Position numbers and translations under genes: made by a program. The notes below the pieces were generated by a model, which was not told the DNA's origin, made no database searches, and saw nothing but the letters and a program-made list of their open reading frames with translations. Below are positions 24,382-37,537 of a stretch of DNA of 64,000 nucleotides, one piece after another; within the stretch, counting starts at the first letter, position 1; every line of letters starts with the position of its first letter. The stretch is from Artocarpus heterophyllus. Its lineage: Eukaryota; Streptophyta; Magnoliopsida; Rosales; Moraceae. The stretch lies in contig CM046340.1 in the NCBI GenBank assembly GCA_025403435.1, positions 13,088,091-13,152,090 on the forward strand, given 5' to 3'.

Positions 24382-26412
24382 TTGGGTGATTACCAAGTAT
24401 AAAAAGCACCGATTTCTTTCTAGATTCTTCTTTTGCTTGTCACTTATACCATTCATTTACATAAAAGTCAATTGGGATTACAAATGATAATGTTTTTTTC
24501 TTTTCTTAAACAGCCCACTGTTTGATTTTCCATGGTGGGGCTGCTTTAATTTTATTTTTGTTCCTTTTTTTCTTCCTGAATAAAAAGAGTTAAATAGTAG
24601 AGTTTATGTATTTATAACGTACTTGACCGTGTTTTTTTTTAATATATTGTATGTATTTATAAAATTTTGTCGTCATTTGGCCCTGATGGTTACATATTGT
24701 AGCTTGTGAGATACACCGTACTTTTCATAATTAGAGTATTGGAGCTTTTTTGCTTTAGAACGATTATGGATACGTGGAAAAATCATTGGTTTATGATGCA
24801 TTTTGCTTTTTATTATTTTTTCTCCGCAAGATTTTTTAGAATTGTTTCTAACGTATGTGGTTTTATAAACATATATCATTTTCTATGTTCTGGCACATAT
24901 ATAAGGTTATATATAAATTTCAATTTTTATGTCATGGTAGAATTGATTAATATTCATTATATATAAGATAGATGATTTCAGAACACTTTAGAATTTGTGT
25001 TTCTGATATTATATTATTTTTAAATTTCATGTATATATTGGAATTTATATACTTAATTGTGAGCTATCATGGATATAGATATAATAGAACTGCATATTAA
25101 AGGATTTGTGAGTTATTTTAGTGAGCATTTTCACACTATAAATTAGAATAAATACAGATATGTAATGGTACATTTCTTGACTAATATTTAGTGATAATGG
25201 CATCTATATCGTTTAACATGCCTATTAAATATGTGTTTGAATTTTAAGTGTTGAAACTCACAATAAATATGCTTAAAAGTAGTATTTTAAAAGTCTACTT
25301 ATGTTACTGATTGACATAAAATTTGGTCAATATTTTTTTGAATAATAAGTTTAGTTTATATTTTGATGTCATATTGTAGCTACATTTTATTAGTTAATAA
25401 ATTGCTACATCAATCTTGATTATATAAATATTGAGTGACATAAGGAAAATTTAATTGGGTCACATAAAATTAATGACATCAATAATTGTAATTAAAAATA
25501 ATTAACATATAATAATTTTAACCTCACATGATGGTTATTTTATTTCTGTTTAACTACAGTGGAATGGTAAACTTTTGTTTATTCAAACAAAAAAAATCTA
25601 GTTGCCCACATGTCTAAAAATTTTTGTTTGGAAATTGAAATACTAGTCTTATTATAAAATTATATAAAAAAAAAAAAATCATTTGTGTGTTATAGTCTAA
25701 GCCAGCCAGAAAGGTTATAATGATGTGTTGGTTTATTATTTGGATTAATTTACATGGGTAAATTTTCCATATTTTTGGTTTTAAAGCATGTTTTGTGAGC
25801 TATATTCAATTTATAAATTAATTACAAAAATTTTCTCTCAATTATAGCCTTTATAATATTGTGCCCCCTAAATTTTAAAACGTAACATGTGTTCTCCTTG
25901 AAGTATGAAATTTAAACAAAAAAACTCCTTTTGTTTAAACCTTTAATAAAATTTGGTATATATTAAGATTTAGTACATAATATTAGAGAATTTTAATAAC
26001 TTGTCTAGAGATAATTTGAATTTAAAAAGTTGACATAATTTAAAAATTTTAATCATTAAAAATATAAACTGAAAAATCTTAAAAAATACTCTAAAACAAT
26101 ATTCTCTTCTTTCATTTTTATATGACTGCACTAGGATAAGCTAACAGTCCAATGATTTACTAAACTATTCAACAATCCCTTAGTTTGCGTAATATTTTGT
26201 CATTTCTGCTCAAAATCATAGTTCAATAAGCTTTCTTGTTAATAATTCAAAGATCGAGGGAACAAATGTTACTTTTAAAGTTTAGGGGAACAAATGTTAC
26301 ATATGTTGTTTGGGGGTTTATAAGGGCTATACTTAAGTGGAAATTTTTGTAATTGTCTGTTCCAAGTTTTGATTCATCTCTTATTTCTTTAGTGTGTTAT
26401 GAATCTAATATC
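23744..26412. other. AT-rich intergenic stretch
   Basis: It includes an A-tract at about 24043-24060 and a long (TA)n microsatellite (listed separately). Short ORFs are AT-driven, and I recognise no coding or RNA gene. Confidence 0.5.
24314..24375. repeat. (TA)n microsatellite, about 62 bp
   Basis: An uninterrupted TA dinucleotide array. It produces meaningless Tyr-Ile repeat ORFs on both strands. Confidence 0.95.
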
Positions 26413-26417
26413 GCTAA

Positions 26418-27202
26418 TGATGGAGACGTGGGGAGCCCAAATGCAAAGAAGGTGGCTGACCCAATACAAGTTCCTGTTGGACCAGTCACAAGAGCCCGAG
26501 CTAAGAAATTCAAGGAAGCACTAAATGGGATTATTCACGAATTTGGAATCAAGTAAATTTGTGCAAACCCATTGACCCAGGCCCACGTCAGCCACAAACG
26601 TGCATCAATTCGATCCAAGTTCTAGAAGAATCCGGATGAGTCAAGCTTGAAATCAGCCCAAATTTTGCAAGATCAAGTCTATGGAAGGATTTTGGAAACT
26701 TTCCCATTATTTACACACATGTGGCTGATCATTTGTGCAAGTTGTTGAAGAGCATTGATTGCACTTTCCTTTAATTGTTGGGCTCGTAAATGGCTGAATA
26801 TCAGCCATTAAGACTTTCCTTTCTCTTGGTTTTTATTTTAGGCTTAAAATTAGGATTGGTAGTTATGTTTGAATTTGTCAACTTTCCTTTGTAATTTTGG
26901 CCTATAAATAGGCGTTTCAAGGTTAATGAAGGACGGATGAATGTTTAATTTTCTGAGAGAGAAAATTCTTTCTTTGGTTCTTTGACGAACTACACGAACT
27001 CTTTGGATCAATCCGGGCGTTCAACCCCGACTTATCAATCAAGCTTTCCATCCTTGATTGTGGCGTCTACGATATAGCAAGGTTCTTGCTTCGATATAAG
27101 CAACGGGTCGCAGTGACTTCCATCTAAATCTGAGTAGAAACAGTCTTGGTGCCTTTTTTATTGATAATGGGTTTCATCAGTATATTGGCGAGGTTCTTAT
27201 CA
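26418..27202 (+). repeat. 5' LTR of the gypsy element
   Basis: Starts TGATGGAGACG and ends GTTCTTATCA. It carries a TATA box (CCTATAAATAGG, about 26901) and a hairpin (TGGCTGAATATCAGCCA, about 26792). The ORF at 26353-26556 is not a gene: most of it is the pol C-terminal tail encoded in the LTR. Confidence 0.94.
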
Positions 27203-28015
27203 TTTAGTATCAGAGCCTCGGTTCTAGCCTCGGGTTAGTCTATCCTTATTTGTTTCTAAATTCTGATTTATTACTTAGGTTCTATTCCGTTCAAAAATAA
27301 AACAAAATATTTCGAGTTTGTTAAATTCATAGGGTTCTTGCATCCTCGTTTGTGTCTCTTGAACTATCTTTGGTTTGTTGACAAGGTCAAATTTGAAATT
27401 TTATTCTAAGTTGTTTTGCGAATTCTTGTTTGGGAAAGAACTTAGTGTTGGCCGAAATTTCACCTAGGGCTGCTAGGGTTAGTTTTGGTTTCGGGTAACT
27501 AGTGTCTTGGGTTTTAAGTTTAGGTTACAGTTTCCTGTTTTGTGTTTCTTGGTCTATTAGCCTTTGTTCTTGCCGAATTTCACAAAATTAAAAAAAAAAG
27601 AAAAGAAAAGAAAAGAAAAGAAAAGAAAAATCAATATGATCCAAAAAAAAAAAGTCAGGAGACCAGCCTTAAAATTTTTTGTTTCCTTTCCATTGTTTGA
27701 GCGTCTAGGAGTCCGAATTTGAACTCACCTCGTAGTGCAAATATTTGCTCCATTCTGAATTGCGTATCAAAACATGTTGCTGAATTTGTTACTGGATAGA
27801 TTTGATTGTTGTTTGCGTAATTCCAAAAGAACTGAAAGAGAGAATAAACGAGTGAAAAAAAGAGAGGCAAGAGTGGTGAGAACATTCGAGGGTAAAAGCC
27901 AATTATTTGAGTGAAACACGAGTGAACTGAGTGACCAAGTGATAGAGTGAAACACGTGAGGAAGAGAAGTAAGGTCCTTTATTATCTAACGTTGTTTTGC
28001 AGGTTTAAAAAAAAA

Positions 28016-29035
28016 ATGAATCCGAATCAAGAAAGAGAAGCCGAAGATGACCTTCCACAACAAAATGTTCCAAATCTTTAGTTGCAAGCATTAATGAGGC
28101 AAATGGAATGGTTGTTGACGTGAGCGCTAGAGCCCATTTAGGAGAGATTAGATGAGGTTGATGCCAGAACACATAATAGGCAGCCACAAAACATGCAAAA
28201 TAGGCAGAGGGGTGGATGTGTCCTTTCGGAGGAAGATGAATTAGAAGAGTTGGAGGAACCGCCAATAAACAAGGGCAGATTTAGGCGTGGAAATGGGAAT
28301 AGAGACGCTAGGGACCGGGAAGACAATAATATGGGAGGTATAAAAATGAAGATTCTGCCATTCCAAGGGAAAAATGACCCCGAAGCTTACCTAGAGTGGG
28401 AGAAGAAAGTGGAGCTAGTGTTCGATTGTCATAACTACTTAGAGTTAAAGAAAGTTAAGATTGTTGCAATTGAGTTCTTCGACTATGCGATTGTATGGTG
28501 GGATCAGTTGGTAATGAATAGGCGACGGAACCGAGAACACCCGATTGAGACATGGGAGGAGATGAAAACGGTGATGAGAAAGCGATTTGTGCCCAGCCAT
28601 TACTACCGGGAATTGTACAAAAGGTTGCAAGGACTTAGACAAGGAAACAGGAGTATGGAGGAATATTATCAAGAAATGGAAATAGCCATGATACGAGCCA
28701 ATGTTGAAGAAGATCGAGAAGCAACCATGGCAAGATTTTTGCAAGGGCTAAATCTGGATATTCAAGATAGGGTGGAGATGCAACACTACATAGAATTAGA
28801 AGACATGGTGCACATGGCCATCACATTAGAGCGGCAACTCAAGAGGAGGGGTAGTTCACGTGCGAATGTTAGTTCGGCACTTTCTTCATGGAAGCCGAAT
28901 TATGGGAAGAAAGAAGAGAAATCATTTGCTAGGCCTAAGTTTGAGCCAAAACCAGCCACGGCTGGCCCTTCAAACCAAGGTAAACATGATTCATCCACTT
29001 CTCAAAACCGTGATATTAAATGTTTCAAATGCTAA
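28016..29035 (+). pseudogene. gypsy gag pseudogene
   Basis: The frame opens at ATG 28016 but is cut by in-frame stops at 28079, 28121 and 28139. It is then open from 28193 to 29032. The open part is a typical retrotransposon gag (YLEWEKKVELVF, the WWDQL region, QGLRQGNRSMEEYYQEME). It ends inside the CCHC zinc knuckle: a TAA at 29033-29035 directly follows CFKC, and GHISSQC continues in frame after it. The product would be the nucleocapsid/capsid protein; in this state it is not made intact. Confidence 0.88.
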
Positions 29036-29712
29036 GGCAGGGGTCACATCTCAAGCCAATGTCCAAACAAAAGGGTGATGGTGTTACAGGACGACGGAGA
29101 GGTTGTTACGGACGAGGACTCCATGCCACCATTGGAGGATGTGGATGAGGAAGAGTATGTTGCCCAAGGTGAATTGTTGGTCACTCGACGAGCCCTTAGT
29201 GTGCAAGCCAAAGAGGAAGAAGAAGAGCAACATGAGAACTTTTTTATACTAGGTGCCACATGGGGAACAAGGTATGTAGTGTGATAATAGATGGAAGGAG
29301 TTGTACGAACGTTGCTAGCACTACTATGGTTGACAAATTATGGCTACCAACGACTAAACATCCTCGATCTTACAAGTTGCAATGGTTGAATAATAGTGGT
29401 GAAGTGAAGGTAACTAAGCAGGCATTAATTTCGTTTCGCATTGGTAGATATGAAGATGAAGTTTTGTGCGATGTAGTCCCAATGCAAGCCAGGCACTTGT
29501 TACTAGGTCGACCATGGCAATTTGATCGTCGAGTCAAACATGATGGCTACACCAATAAATATTCTCTTGTGCACAACCATAGACCATTCACTCTTGTACC
29601 AATGACACCTAAACAGGTTCATGAAGATCAAGTTTGGTTACAAAAGGAGAGTGAACGAAAAGGAGAGAATGAGAAAAAGAGAGAGAAAGGGAGTGAAAAT
29701 AATGAGTGTTAG
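29036..29712 (+). pseudogene. gypsy aspartic protease pseudogene
   Basis: Continuing after the gag stop, the acidic linker (DGEVVTDEDSMPPLEDVDEEE) is followed near 29260-29280 by a frameshift into VCSVIIDGRSCTNVAS, the retropepsin active-site region. The residue after the glycine in this lineage is usually a second glycine (IDGGS); here it is arginine. The core ends with MQARHLLLGRPW, the usual second protease block. After 29712 comes a purine-rich low-complexity segment (GAGA/AAAG, about 29640-29850). Confidence 0.8.
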
Positions 29713-29861
29713 AGTGTAGAGGGGCCAAGAAAGAGAGTTCAGCTAGAGAGGGAAAAAAGATAGAGGGGCCAAGAAAAAGGAGAGAAAATTGAGAGAGCCA
29801 ATACAAAAGAAGATTAAGCCAATGAGGTAAAAATATAGAGAAAAAAAACTTTTATGCAAGA

Positions 29862-31502
29862 GTGAGTGATGTGAGGAGAGCTTTGTTTTCTAATCAGTCG
29901 ATGATTTTACTCATGTACAAGGAGGCATTAGTAAACATTAACGACCTTGATTCTACCTTGCATAGTTTTGCTGTTTCTTTTTTGCAGGAATATGAGGATG
30001 TCTTTCTAGAGAAAACACCGCAGGGTTTACCTCTAATCTGCGGGATTAAACATCAAATCGACTTCATACCTGGAGCTATAATTCAAAATCGACCAGCCTA
30101 TAGGAGTAATCCCGATGAGACAAAGGAACTCTAACGGCAGGTAAGTGAGTTAATAGAGAAGGGGTGCGTGAGAGAAAGCATGAGCTCGTGCGCCGTACCG
30201 GTTTTACTTGTGCCTAAGAAAGATGAGACTTGGAGGATGTGCGTTGATTGTCGAGCCATCAACAACATCACAGTAAAGTATTGACATCCCATTCCTTGCT
30301 TGGATGACATGTTAGATGAATTGCATGGTGCTTGTGTATTTTCTAAAATTGATCTGAAAAGTGGATATCATCAAATTCGCATGAAAGAGGGAGACGAGTG
30401 GAAAACGGCTTTCAAAACAAAACAAGGTTTGTATGAGTGGTTGGTAATGCCTTTTGATTTAACCAATGCGCCTAGCACATTTATGCGTTTAATGAACCAT
30501 GTTTTGCAAGCTTTTATTAGGAAATTTGTCATTGTTTATTTTGATGATATCCTGATCTATAGCAGCAACTTGGATGATCATATTGAACATTTGAAACTTG
30601 TTTCAGATGTTTTACGGAAGGAAAAATTGTATGCTAATCTTAAGATGTGTACCTTTTGCATGGATAAGCTTGCATTTCTTGGTTTTGTTGTTAGTGCTCA
30701 AGGTATACAGGTCGACGAAGAAAAGATTAGGGCTATCCAAGAATGGCCGAGTCCCACAAGCATTGGAGATGTAAGGAGTTTTCATGGACTTGCCAGCTTT
30801 TACAGGCGGTTTGTAAGAGATTTCAGTACTTTGGCTGCACCACTCACAGAAGTAATCAAGAAGAATGTTGGGTTCAAGTGGGGAGAAGAACAAGAGAAGG
30901 CGTTTCAGCTTATTAAGCATAAGCTTACTCATGCTCCTTTACTTGCTTTACTTGATTTTTCTAAAATGTTTGAAATTGAATGTGATGCTTCTGGTGTAGG
31001 TATAGGTGCCGTGTTGATGCAAGGAGGACGACCAATCTCGTATTACAGTGAAAAATTGAGTGGGTCAACACTAAATTACCCGACTTATGACAAGGAGTTG
31101 TATACGTTGGTTCGGGCATTAAAGACATGGCAACACTACCTATGGCCCAAGGAACTCATGATTCACACTGATCACGAGTCATTGAAACATCTAAAGGGAC
31201 AACAAAAGTTGAACAAGAGGCATGCCCGTTGGGTGGAATTCATCGAGACATTTCCTTACGTCATCCGATATACGCAAGGTAAGGAGAATGTCGTTGCGGA
31301 TGCACTTTCTCACAGGTACGCATTCCTTTCTATCCTTGATGCTAAACTGCTTGGTTTTGAGCATATTAAGGATTTATACCCTTTAGACCAAGATTTTAGG
31401 GAGGAGTATCGAGCTAGTGAGAAAAATGCAATGGGTAAATTTATAAACATGATGGACTTTTGTTTTGGGAGAATAAGCTTTGTGTGCTTAATTGTTCTTT
31501 GA
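29862..31502 (+). pseudogene. gypsy reverse transcriptase-RNase H pseudogene
   Basis: RT motifs are present in order: the [12 protein letters not shown] and [11 protein letters not shown] region, [13 protein letters not shown], and the catalytic YFDD box ([10 protein letters not shown]). RNase H follows ([40 protein letters not shown]). The frame is broken by TAA at 30132 and TGA at 30282, and leaves frame near 31450 before the stop at 31500. Confidence 0.92.
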
Positions 31503-32594
31503 GAGATTTGTTAGTGAGCGAATCCTATGGTGGCAGATTGATGGGGCATTTTGAAATTGGTAAAACTTTAGCTGTTTTGCAGGAACACTTCTTTTAGCTA
31601 CACATGAAAAGGGATGTTGAAAGGATATGTGGTAGATGTGTCACGTGTAGACAAGCTAAATCGAGAGCACAACCCCATGGTTTATACACACCTTTGCCAA
31701 TTCCTAGTGAGCCTTAGACTGATATTTCAATGAACTTTGTATTAGGTTTACCTAGGCCCAAACGTGGGTAGGATAGTGTGTTTGTGGTTGTAGATCAATT
31801 TTCTAAGATGGCACATTTTATTCCTTGTCATAAAACTGATGATGCATCGCATGTTGCTGAATTGTTCTTTAGGGAAATTGTGAGAATACATGGCATGCCT
31901 AGGACAATTGTTTCAGATAGAGATGCTAAGTTCTTGAGCTACTTTTGGAAGACTTTGTGGAGTAAGTTAGGTACTAAGCTGTTGTTTTCCACTACTTGCC
32001 ACCCACAAACTAATGGTCAAACTAAGGTAGTAAATAGGACTTTGTCAACCTTATTAAGAGCAATCATCAGTAAGAACATTAAAACATGAAAAGACTGTTT
32101 ACCACATGTTGAGTTTGCATATAATCGCTTTGTCTATTTTGCTACTAAGTATTCACCTTTTGAAATTGTTTATGGTTTTAATCCTTTGTCTCCATTGGAT
32201 TTATCACCACTACCTGTTTCTGAGCGTGTTAATTTAGATGGCAAAAGGAAGGCTGACTTTGTTAAACAGATTCATGAGAACGCAAGACTCAACATTGAGC
32301 GAAGAACGGAACAATATGCAAAGCAAGCCAACAAGGGCCGACACAAGCTGATTTTTGAACTGGAGACTGGGTGTGGTTGCACTTGAAAAAGGAGCATTTT
32401 TTGGAACAAAGAAAGTCAAAGTTGTTACCGAGGAGAGATGGTCCATTTCAAGTCCTTGAATGAATTAATGACAAAGCTTACAAGTTGGATTTGCCAAATG
32501 AGTATAATGTAAGCGCTACCTTCAATGTTTCTGATTTGAGTCCTTTTGATGCAGAGTCTGATTTGAGGACAAATACTTGTCAAGAGGAGGGGAA
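31503..32594 (+). pseudogene. gypsy integrase pseudogene
   Basis: The HHCC zinc domain (GHFEIGK...CGRCVTC) contains a TAG at 31595. Further TAGs occur at 31715 and 31769. The catalytic core shows [13 protein letters not shown] and [11 protein letters not shown] for the two aspartates. The third catalytic position, normally E in GQTEVVNR, is K (GQTKVVNR). More stops and frame changes follow at about 32087 and 32384. The C-terminal segment (ATFNVSDLSPF) reads on into the 3' LTR. Confidence 0.88.
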
Positions 32595-33381
32595 TGATGG
32601 AGACGTGGGGAGCCTAAATGCAAGGAAGGTGGCTGACCCAATACAAGTTCCCGTTGGACCAGTCACAAGAGCCCGAGCTAAGAAATTCAAGGAAGCACTA
32701 AATGGGTTGATTCACAAAATTTGGAATCAAGTAAATTTGTGCAAACCCATTGACCCAGGCCCACGTCAGCCACAAAAGTGCATCAATTTGATCCAAGTTT
32801 TAGAAGAATCAGGATGAGTCAAGCTTGAAATCAACTCAAATTTTACAAGATCAAGTCTATGGAACGATTTCAGAAACTTTCCCATTATTTACACACATGT
32901 GGCTGATCATTTATGCAAGTTGTTGAAGAGCATTGATTGCACTTTCCTTTAATTGTTGGGCATGTAAATGGCTGAATATCAGCCATTAAGACTTTCCTTT
33001 CTTTTGATTTTTATTTTAGGCTTAAAATTAGGATTAGTAGTTATGTTTGAATTTATCAACTTTCCTTTGTAATTTTGGCCTATAAATAGGCGTTTCAAGG
33101 TTAATGAAGGACAGATGAATGTTTAATTTTCTGAGAGAGAAAATTCTTTCTTTGGTTCTTTGACGAACTACACGAACTCTTCAGATCAATCCACGCGTTC
33201 AACCCCGACTTATTAATCAAGCTTTACATCCTTGATTGTGGCGTCTACGATATACCAAGGTTCTTGCTTCAATATAAGCAACGGGTCATGATGACTTCCA
33301 TCCAAATCTAAGCAGAAACAGTCTTTGTGCCTTTTTTTATTGATAATGGATTTCGTCAGTATATTGATGAGGTTCTTATCA
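32595..33381 (+). repeat. 3' LTR of the gypsy element
   Basis: 787 bp, aligned end to end with the 5' LTR. It begins TGATGGAGACG and ends GTTCTTATCA. It also encodes the RARAKKFKEALNG tail of the pol frame. Confidence 0.94.
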
Positions 33382-33386
33382 GCTAA

Positions 33387-36300
33387 TGTCCATGATAATA
33401 CTTGGCGGATAGCTTTATTACAATAGCACCCCATTGACGTGAAATATTATCTGTCACTAAAACTAAATATTTTATAAAGTGTCAATTAAAACTAAATATT
33501 CTATAAAAAGTGATAATATCAAAAATGTCCTTAAAACAATACAAAACAATGACATCTTATTAGAAATGCATTAAATGGTACTTTTATCCCCTATGTATAT
33601 GAAGAAAAATAATTTTTCATTCTAACCACCAAAAGTAATCCTTGTCACCCTCCACTATATGACATGTTGTCAAAACATTTTACCATAAATCTTATCTGTT
33701 TCTTTTGTGAGCTATCCTTCAACAAATCCCATTTGTCGAATAATAAATTGTACAGCTCTAATTAAAATTGGTGGATGTGATCTTAGATGTAAAACAATTC
33801 TTAATGTTTTAATTGTTGGGATAATGTTTTATTTTTATTTATTTACTAGTTGTAACTATGTGCTTCACACGTATCTGCTTTTTGTTAGTAAATTTGCTAG
33901 AGATTACATGTAAAAAAATTGCTAGTTACAATTTTTAAAAATATTCTTAATATTTATCAAAGCATAAGTGTATTACTATATGTGTATAAAAAGTTATTAT
34001 ATAATAGTTGTGTTTAGTATATTTGCTAATTACTAATACTTTATTTATCGTCATCTTTCTCATGGTCCTTTTCAGTCCCTTGCTCTTCCTCCTCCTTGTC
34101 ATCTTCTTCATCTTCATTAGCATCTTCGTTTTCTCTGTGTTTTGAGACTAATGTAGCAAGGCTCATGTGCAAGTTAGGATCCTACTCCTCATTGTTTGGG
34201 CTGTTGTTGTCTGGACCTAGAAAAGAAAAAAGGTTAATTTAGTATTGAAATTGAACAAATAAATAAGATACTAATGTAAAAACTTACTAAACAAATGAAC
34301 ACTGGTTGCATCGATAGCACGAATTCTCTAGATAATTACATCTTCTAAAAGTAAATTTACTAAAACCTAATTTAGGGCATATTTAACAAAAATTATTTGT
34401 TATTAGAGTAAAAACTTGAATAACATAATACATTAGCGAAGATAAAACACCTTTAAAGAACATATAATAGCAAAACATAAAAAACTAAAATATACTATTT
34501 TCATTTTTCTAAATCTTTGTGTACATGCGTAAGAGTTCTTATCTCTAAAAACCCCATAGTTCTAATGTCGACGATTTCATCTCTTGTTGTCAAATTATGA
34601 GACTTCAAAAAGTTTTGCTATTGAGCCTCCAATAAGAAGACATTAGGTCAGTGATTATCTCGATTATATTGTTAAATGAGATAGTCATAAGAAAGGCTTC
34701 AACTCCATCAAAGAAGTAGAAGTCGTCATGATCGCCGTCATGAACATGAAATACTTGTCTCTTGACCTGCATTGTTATTTCTGTTGGAACTTCTAACGCC
34801 CTTTCAATCACTTAGTCTGCAAGAATTATCGACCAGTGTTTCATAGCCATTTCTACCAAGGAAGAGAAGGCTATAGTTGTTGGCTTATCACTAATACAGA
34901 CAGAAGGTTAGACGAAAACTGTTGTTTTATTCATCGACATAGTACATGGTACATATTAGATGATGATCTTTAATCGTCGCCTAATGTATATATGGACCAG
35001 ACCAAGGCACAAATTGTATTACATTAGACAATGATTTCCAATACATTTTACGATTTTATATTAGATGACGGTTTTCTAGATAAACCATTGTCTAATGTCT
35101 TTCACTAGCCCAAAATATGACCAGATCTATTTCCTTTACCAACATGTAGTATTTTCATATTCAATTTATTTTTATTAACCTTACAATTTACTAATGACAT
35201 AAAACAATATTTAAAAAATTTAAAAATAATAAAATACAAGTATAACAAAATTTAAGAATAACAAAATAAAATAATTTAATTAAATGTATGGTTTATATGT
35301 TTATGTATTGTTGTATATATTTTCTCCATTCATCAATCACGTCATTCATGCTCATTAGTATAAAATTCTTAGTTTATCACAACTTGTGCCTCCCATTCAT
35401 ATTATCTAGCATATACCTTAGCATAAAATAAAAGCATTCTTTGCTTATGTCTTGTTGAGATTTAGTCTAAAAAGGATGTAAAGATATATATTAATTTAAA
35501 TATGATTCATGTATCTTTAATTACAATTCAATTGTATACATGTATATAGTAGAATGCTTATCTTTGGTCGTTGAAATTTAGGAAATTCATTGGGCGGATT
35601 ATTTAAGGCCCTAAATACAATTTGTTAAAATTCAATTGATCAAAAGATATATGCTATAAGATTAACAATAATAAAATTAATGAACCCATAGATTAACAAT
35701 AATAAAATTAATGAAATTAATTGATCAATCGCAACCTCAGCTAGGCCTAGCACATAAAAAGTGATCATGGGGTTGATGAACCCTATGTTTGTTGAGTTGT
35801 TTTTTGACATGGTAATGGCATCATAACAAACTGCATATAAAAAAACAAAGATTATTAGACGAGAACAAGTAACAAGAAAAAAGAAAAAATAAAAGATTGT
35901 TGACAATTAATGAAAAGTATAGATATATTTTAATACCTCATGTATGCTATGACACAACCTATACTAATTTAAGTAAACTTGGCAAACCAACCAATATCAA
36001 CAATAGTGATAAAAAAGGGCATACTCTCGATCTTGGTGATGTCATAACGCATCATGTCTAATTGTAGCAGAGGTGTCCATGGATTGTTTCGAGTACCTAT
36101 ATAAGCTTGCTATTCTTAGAGGTAATCTTTCTAAGTTATCTATAAGTTGTGTCACCTCCATCATATCCTCCTTTTTTCCTCCTTTCCCCCTCGTTTTCTT
36201 TTGACAACCTCCCTTGATCGGCTCATCCATAGGCACCATAGGCTCTTGGCTTGGCCAATGGTGTTGGTCAATCAGAGCTTTGCTAAGTTGACTTAACGAC

Positions 36301-37537
36301 CCAATCTGAATCCATGCTTTAGGCCAAGCCACGCATCATCTAAGAGCATCCCTCATGACCTATTTTCCTTTCTTAGAAAAGGTAAAGACATATTTTTCTT
36401 TGTTAGAAAAGGTAAAGGGACGTCCCTTACATAACACTATTACTTGTAATTACTTGCCCCAACTGCCATATAATGAAGGACATCTGTTGGAAGAGCCATC
36501 TATGCCCTTTCTCCTACAATTACAGTTAACTAAATAACACCATGTTCCTAGGCTATTAATGATGTTATAGGAAGGAAAGGTTCACCTTTGTTGATACTTG
36601 ATAAGGGCGGCTCTACGGGTGGTGTTGACGTGGTATAAATTGTGCAACTTGCCTTTGCGGTGTGTTGTTCCACCACTGTAGGAGCTGCATTCTCTTCCCT
36701 ATGGCATGCAGAATTTCCTCTAGCTTGACTTCTCAGATCTCTTCCCATTTGAAGAACTTAAACTCCATCATTGCACCTTCTTACGTAACTTGATCACCTC
36801 TCTGTTGGAGCTTGATCTGCAAATGGAATGAAAATACTTTGACTACTAAATAAAAATGAGATTGACCATGAACATGTCCCAGATGTCCAAGATTGCCTAA
36901 TGCAACAATTAATGTTAGACTAGATGCTTTAAGGATTAAACGATGTAATAGTTTTTAGAGACATTTAATTAATAAAGAATTTATTATTTATTTTCATATA
37001 TCAAATGTTGTCTTCTTTATGTTGAATATATGATAAGAAAATAAAAGTCTGAGACTGTTAGTCTAAACATTTAAGAACATACATATGATAGACAGCTTAT
37101 GCAGAAGACATAAATCTTAAAGGTAATAGTCTAAATGATAAAGTTCACAATCGAGGGAATAAAAATGAGCACTTTATTCATGTTAAGATTGTTATGTTGT
37201 GTACATCCCTAACGACAGATGACTTGTCTTCATCATTGTAGTTGGACATCGTCAGTAGAAACATTGATTTATTGTCATAGGTGACGATATATTGATCGGT
37301 ACTAAAGATGAATCGGTTTGATCAATAATTTCGTTTGTTTGAATCAATTCACTTTAAACAATTATATGTCTCATATCTTAATCTTGAAATGAATTAATAA
37401 CTTATTAGGGATATTTTATTTTATAATTATAGGAGCTTGATCGATATATATCTATCAGGTACCCTTTGTTAGCTCATAATATTTCCTGTAACAATACAAG
37501 ATGTTTTTTCTATAGATTAGTAGCTTATGTTATTTAC
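33387..37537 (-). mobile_element. Degenerate DNA-transposon remnant (possibly CACTA-like) in AT-rich DNA
   Basis: Between 34950 and 35105 there are several imperfect inverted motifs of the type ATTAGATGACGGTTTTC / AACCATTGTCTAATG, resembling subterminal repeats of plant CACTA elements. Minus-strand fragments include an acidic tail (about 34075-34145, EDE-rich) and peptides at 36042-36332 (LERLPLRIASLYRYSKQSMD) and 36548-36748. These loosely recall the non-transposase ORFs of CACTA elements. No intact frame and no convincing TIR or target-site duplication were found, so limits are nominal. The alternative is a mixture of unrelated decayed repeats. Confidence 0.35.

Larger units (their letters stand above)
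26418..33381 (+). mobile_element. Full-length but defective Ty3/gypsy LTR retrotransposon
   Basis: It is bounded by 785- and 787-bp LTRs (TGAT...ATCA) and a perfect 5-bp target-site duplication GCTAA (26413-26417 and 33382-33386). A tRNA-iMet type primer site (TAGTATCAGAGCC, 27205) follows the left LTR and a purine tract (AAGAGGAGGGGAA, 32582-32594) precedes the right LTR. The internal order is gag, protease, RT, RNase H, integrase, which is gypsy order. Stops and frameshifts break every domain. LTR divergence by eye is about 5% over the first 290 bp, so it is older than the copia element at 51244. Confidence 0.95.

Noticed and set aside
24172..24487. ORFs on both strands with Tyr-Ile repeats
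   Set aside because: These are produced by the (TA)n microsatellite and are not genes.
26353..26556. Isolated 67-aa ORF with a RARAKK motif
   Set aside because: It lies mostly in the gypsy 5' LTR and is the LTR-encoded pol tail, not a host gene.
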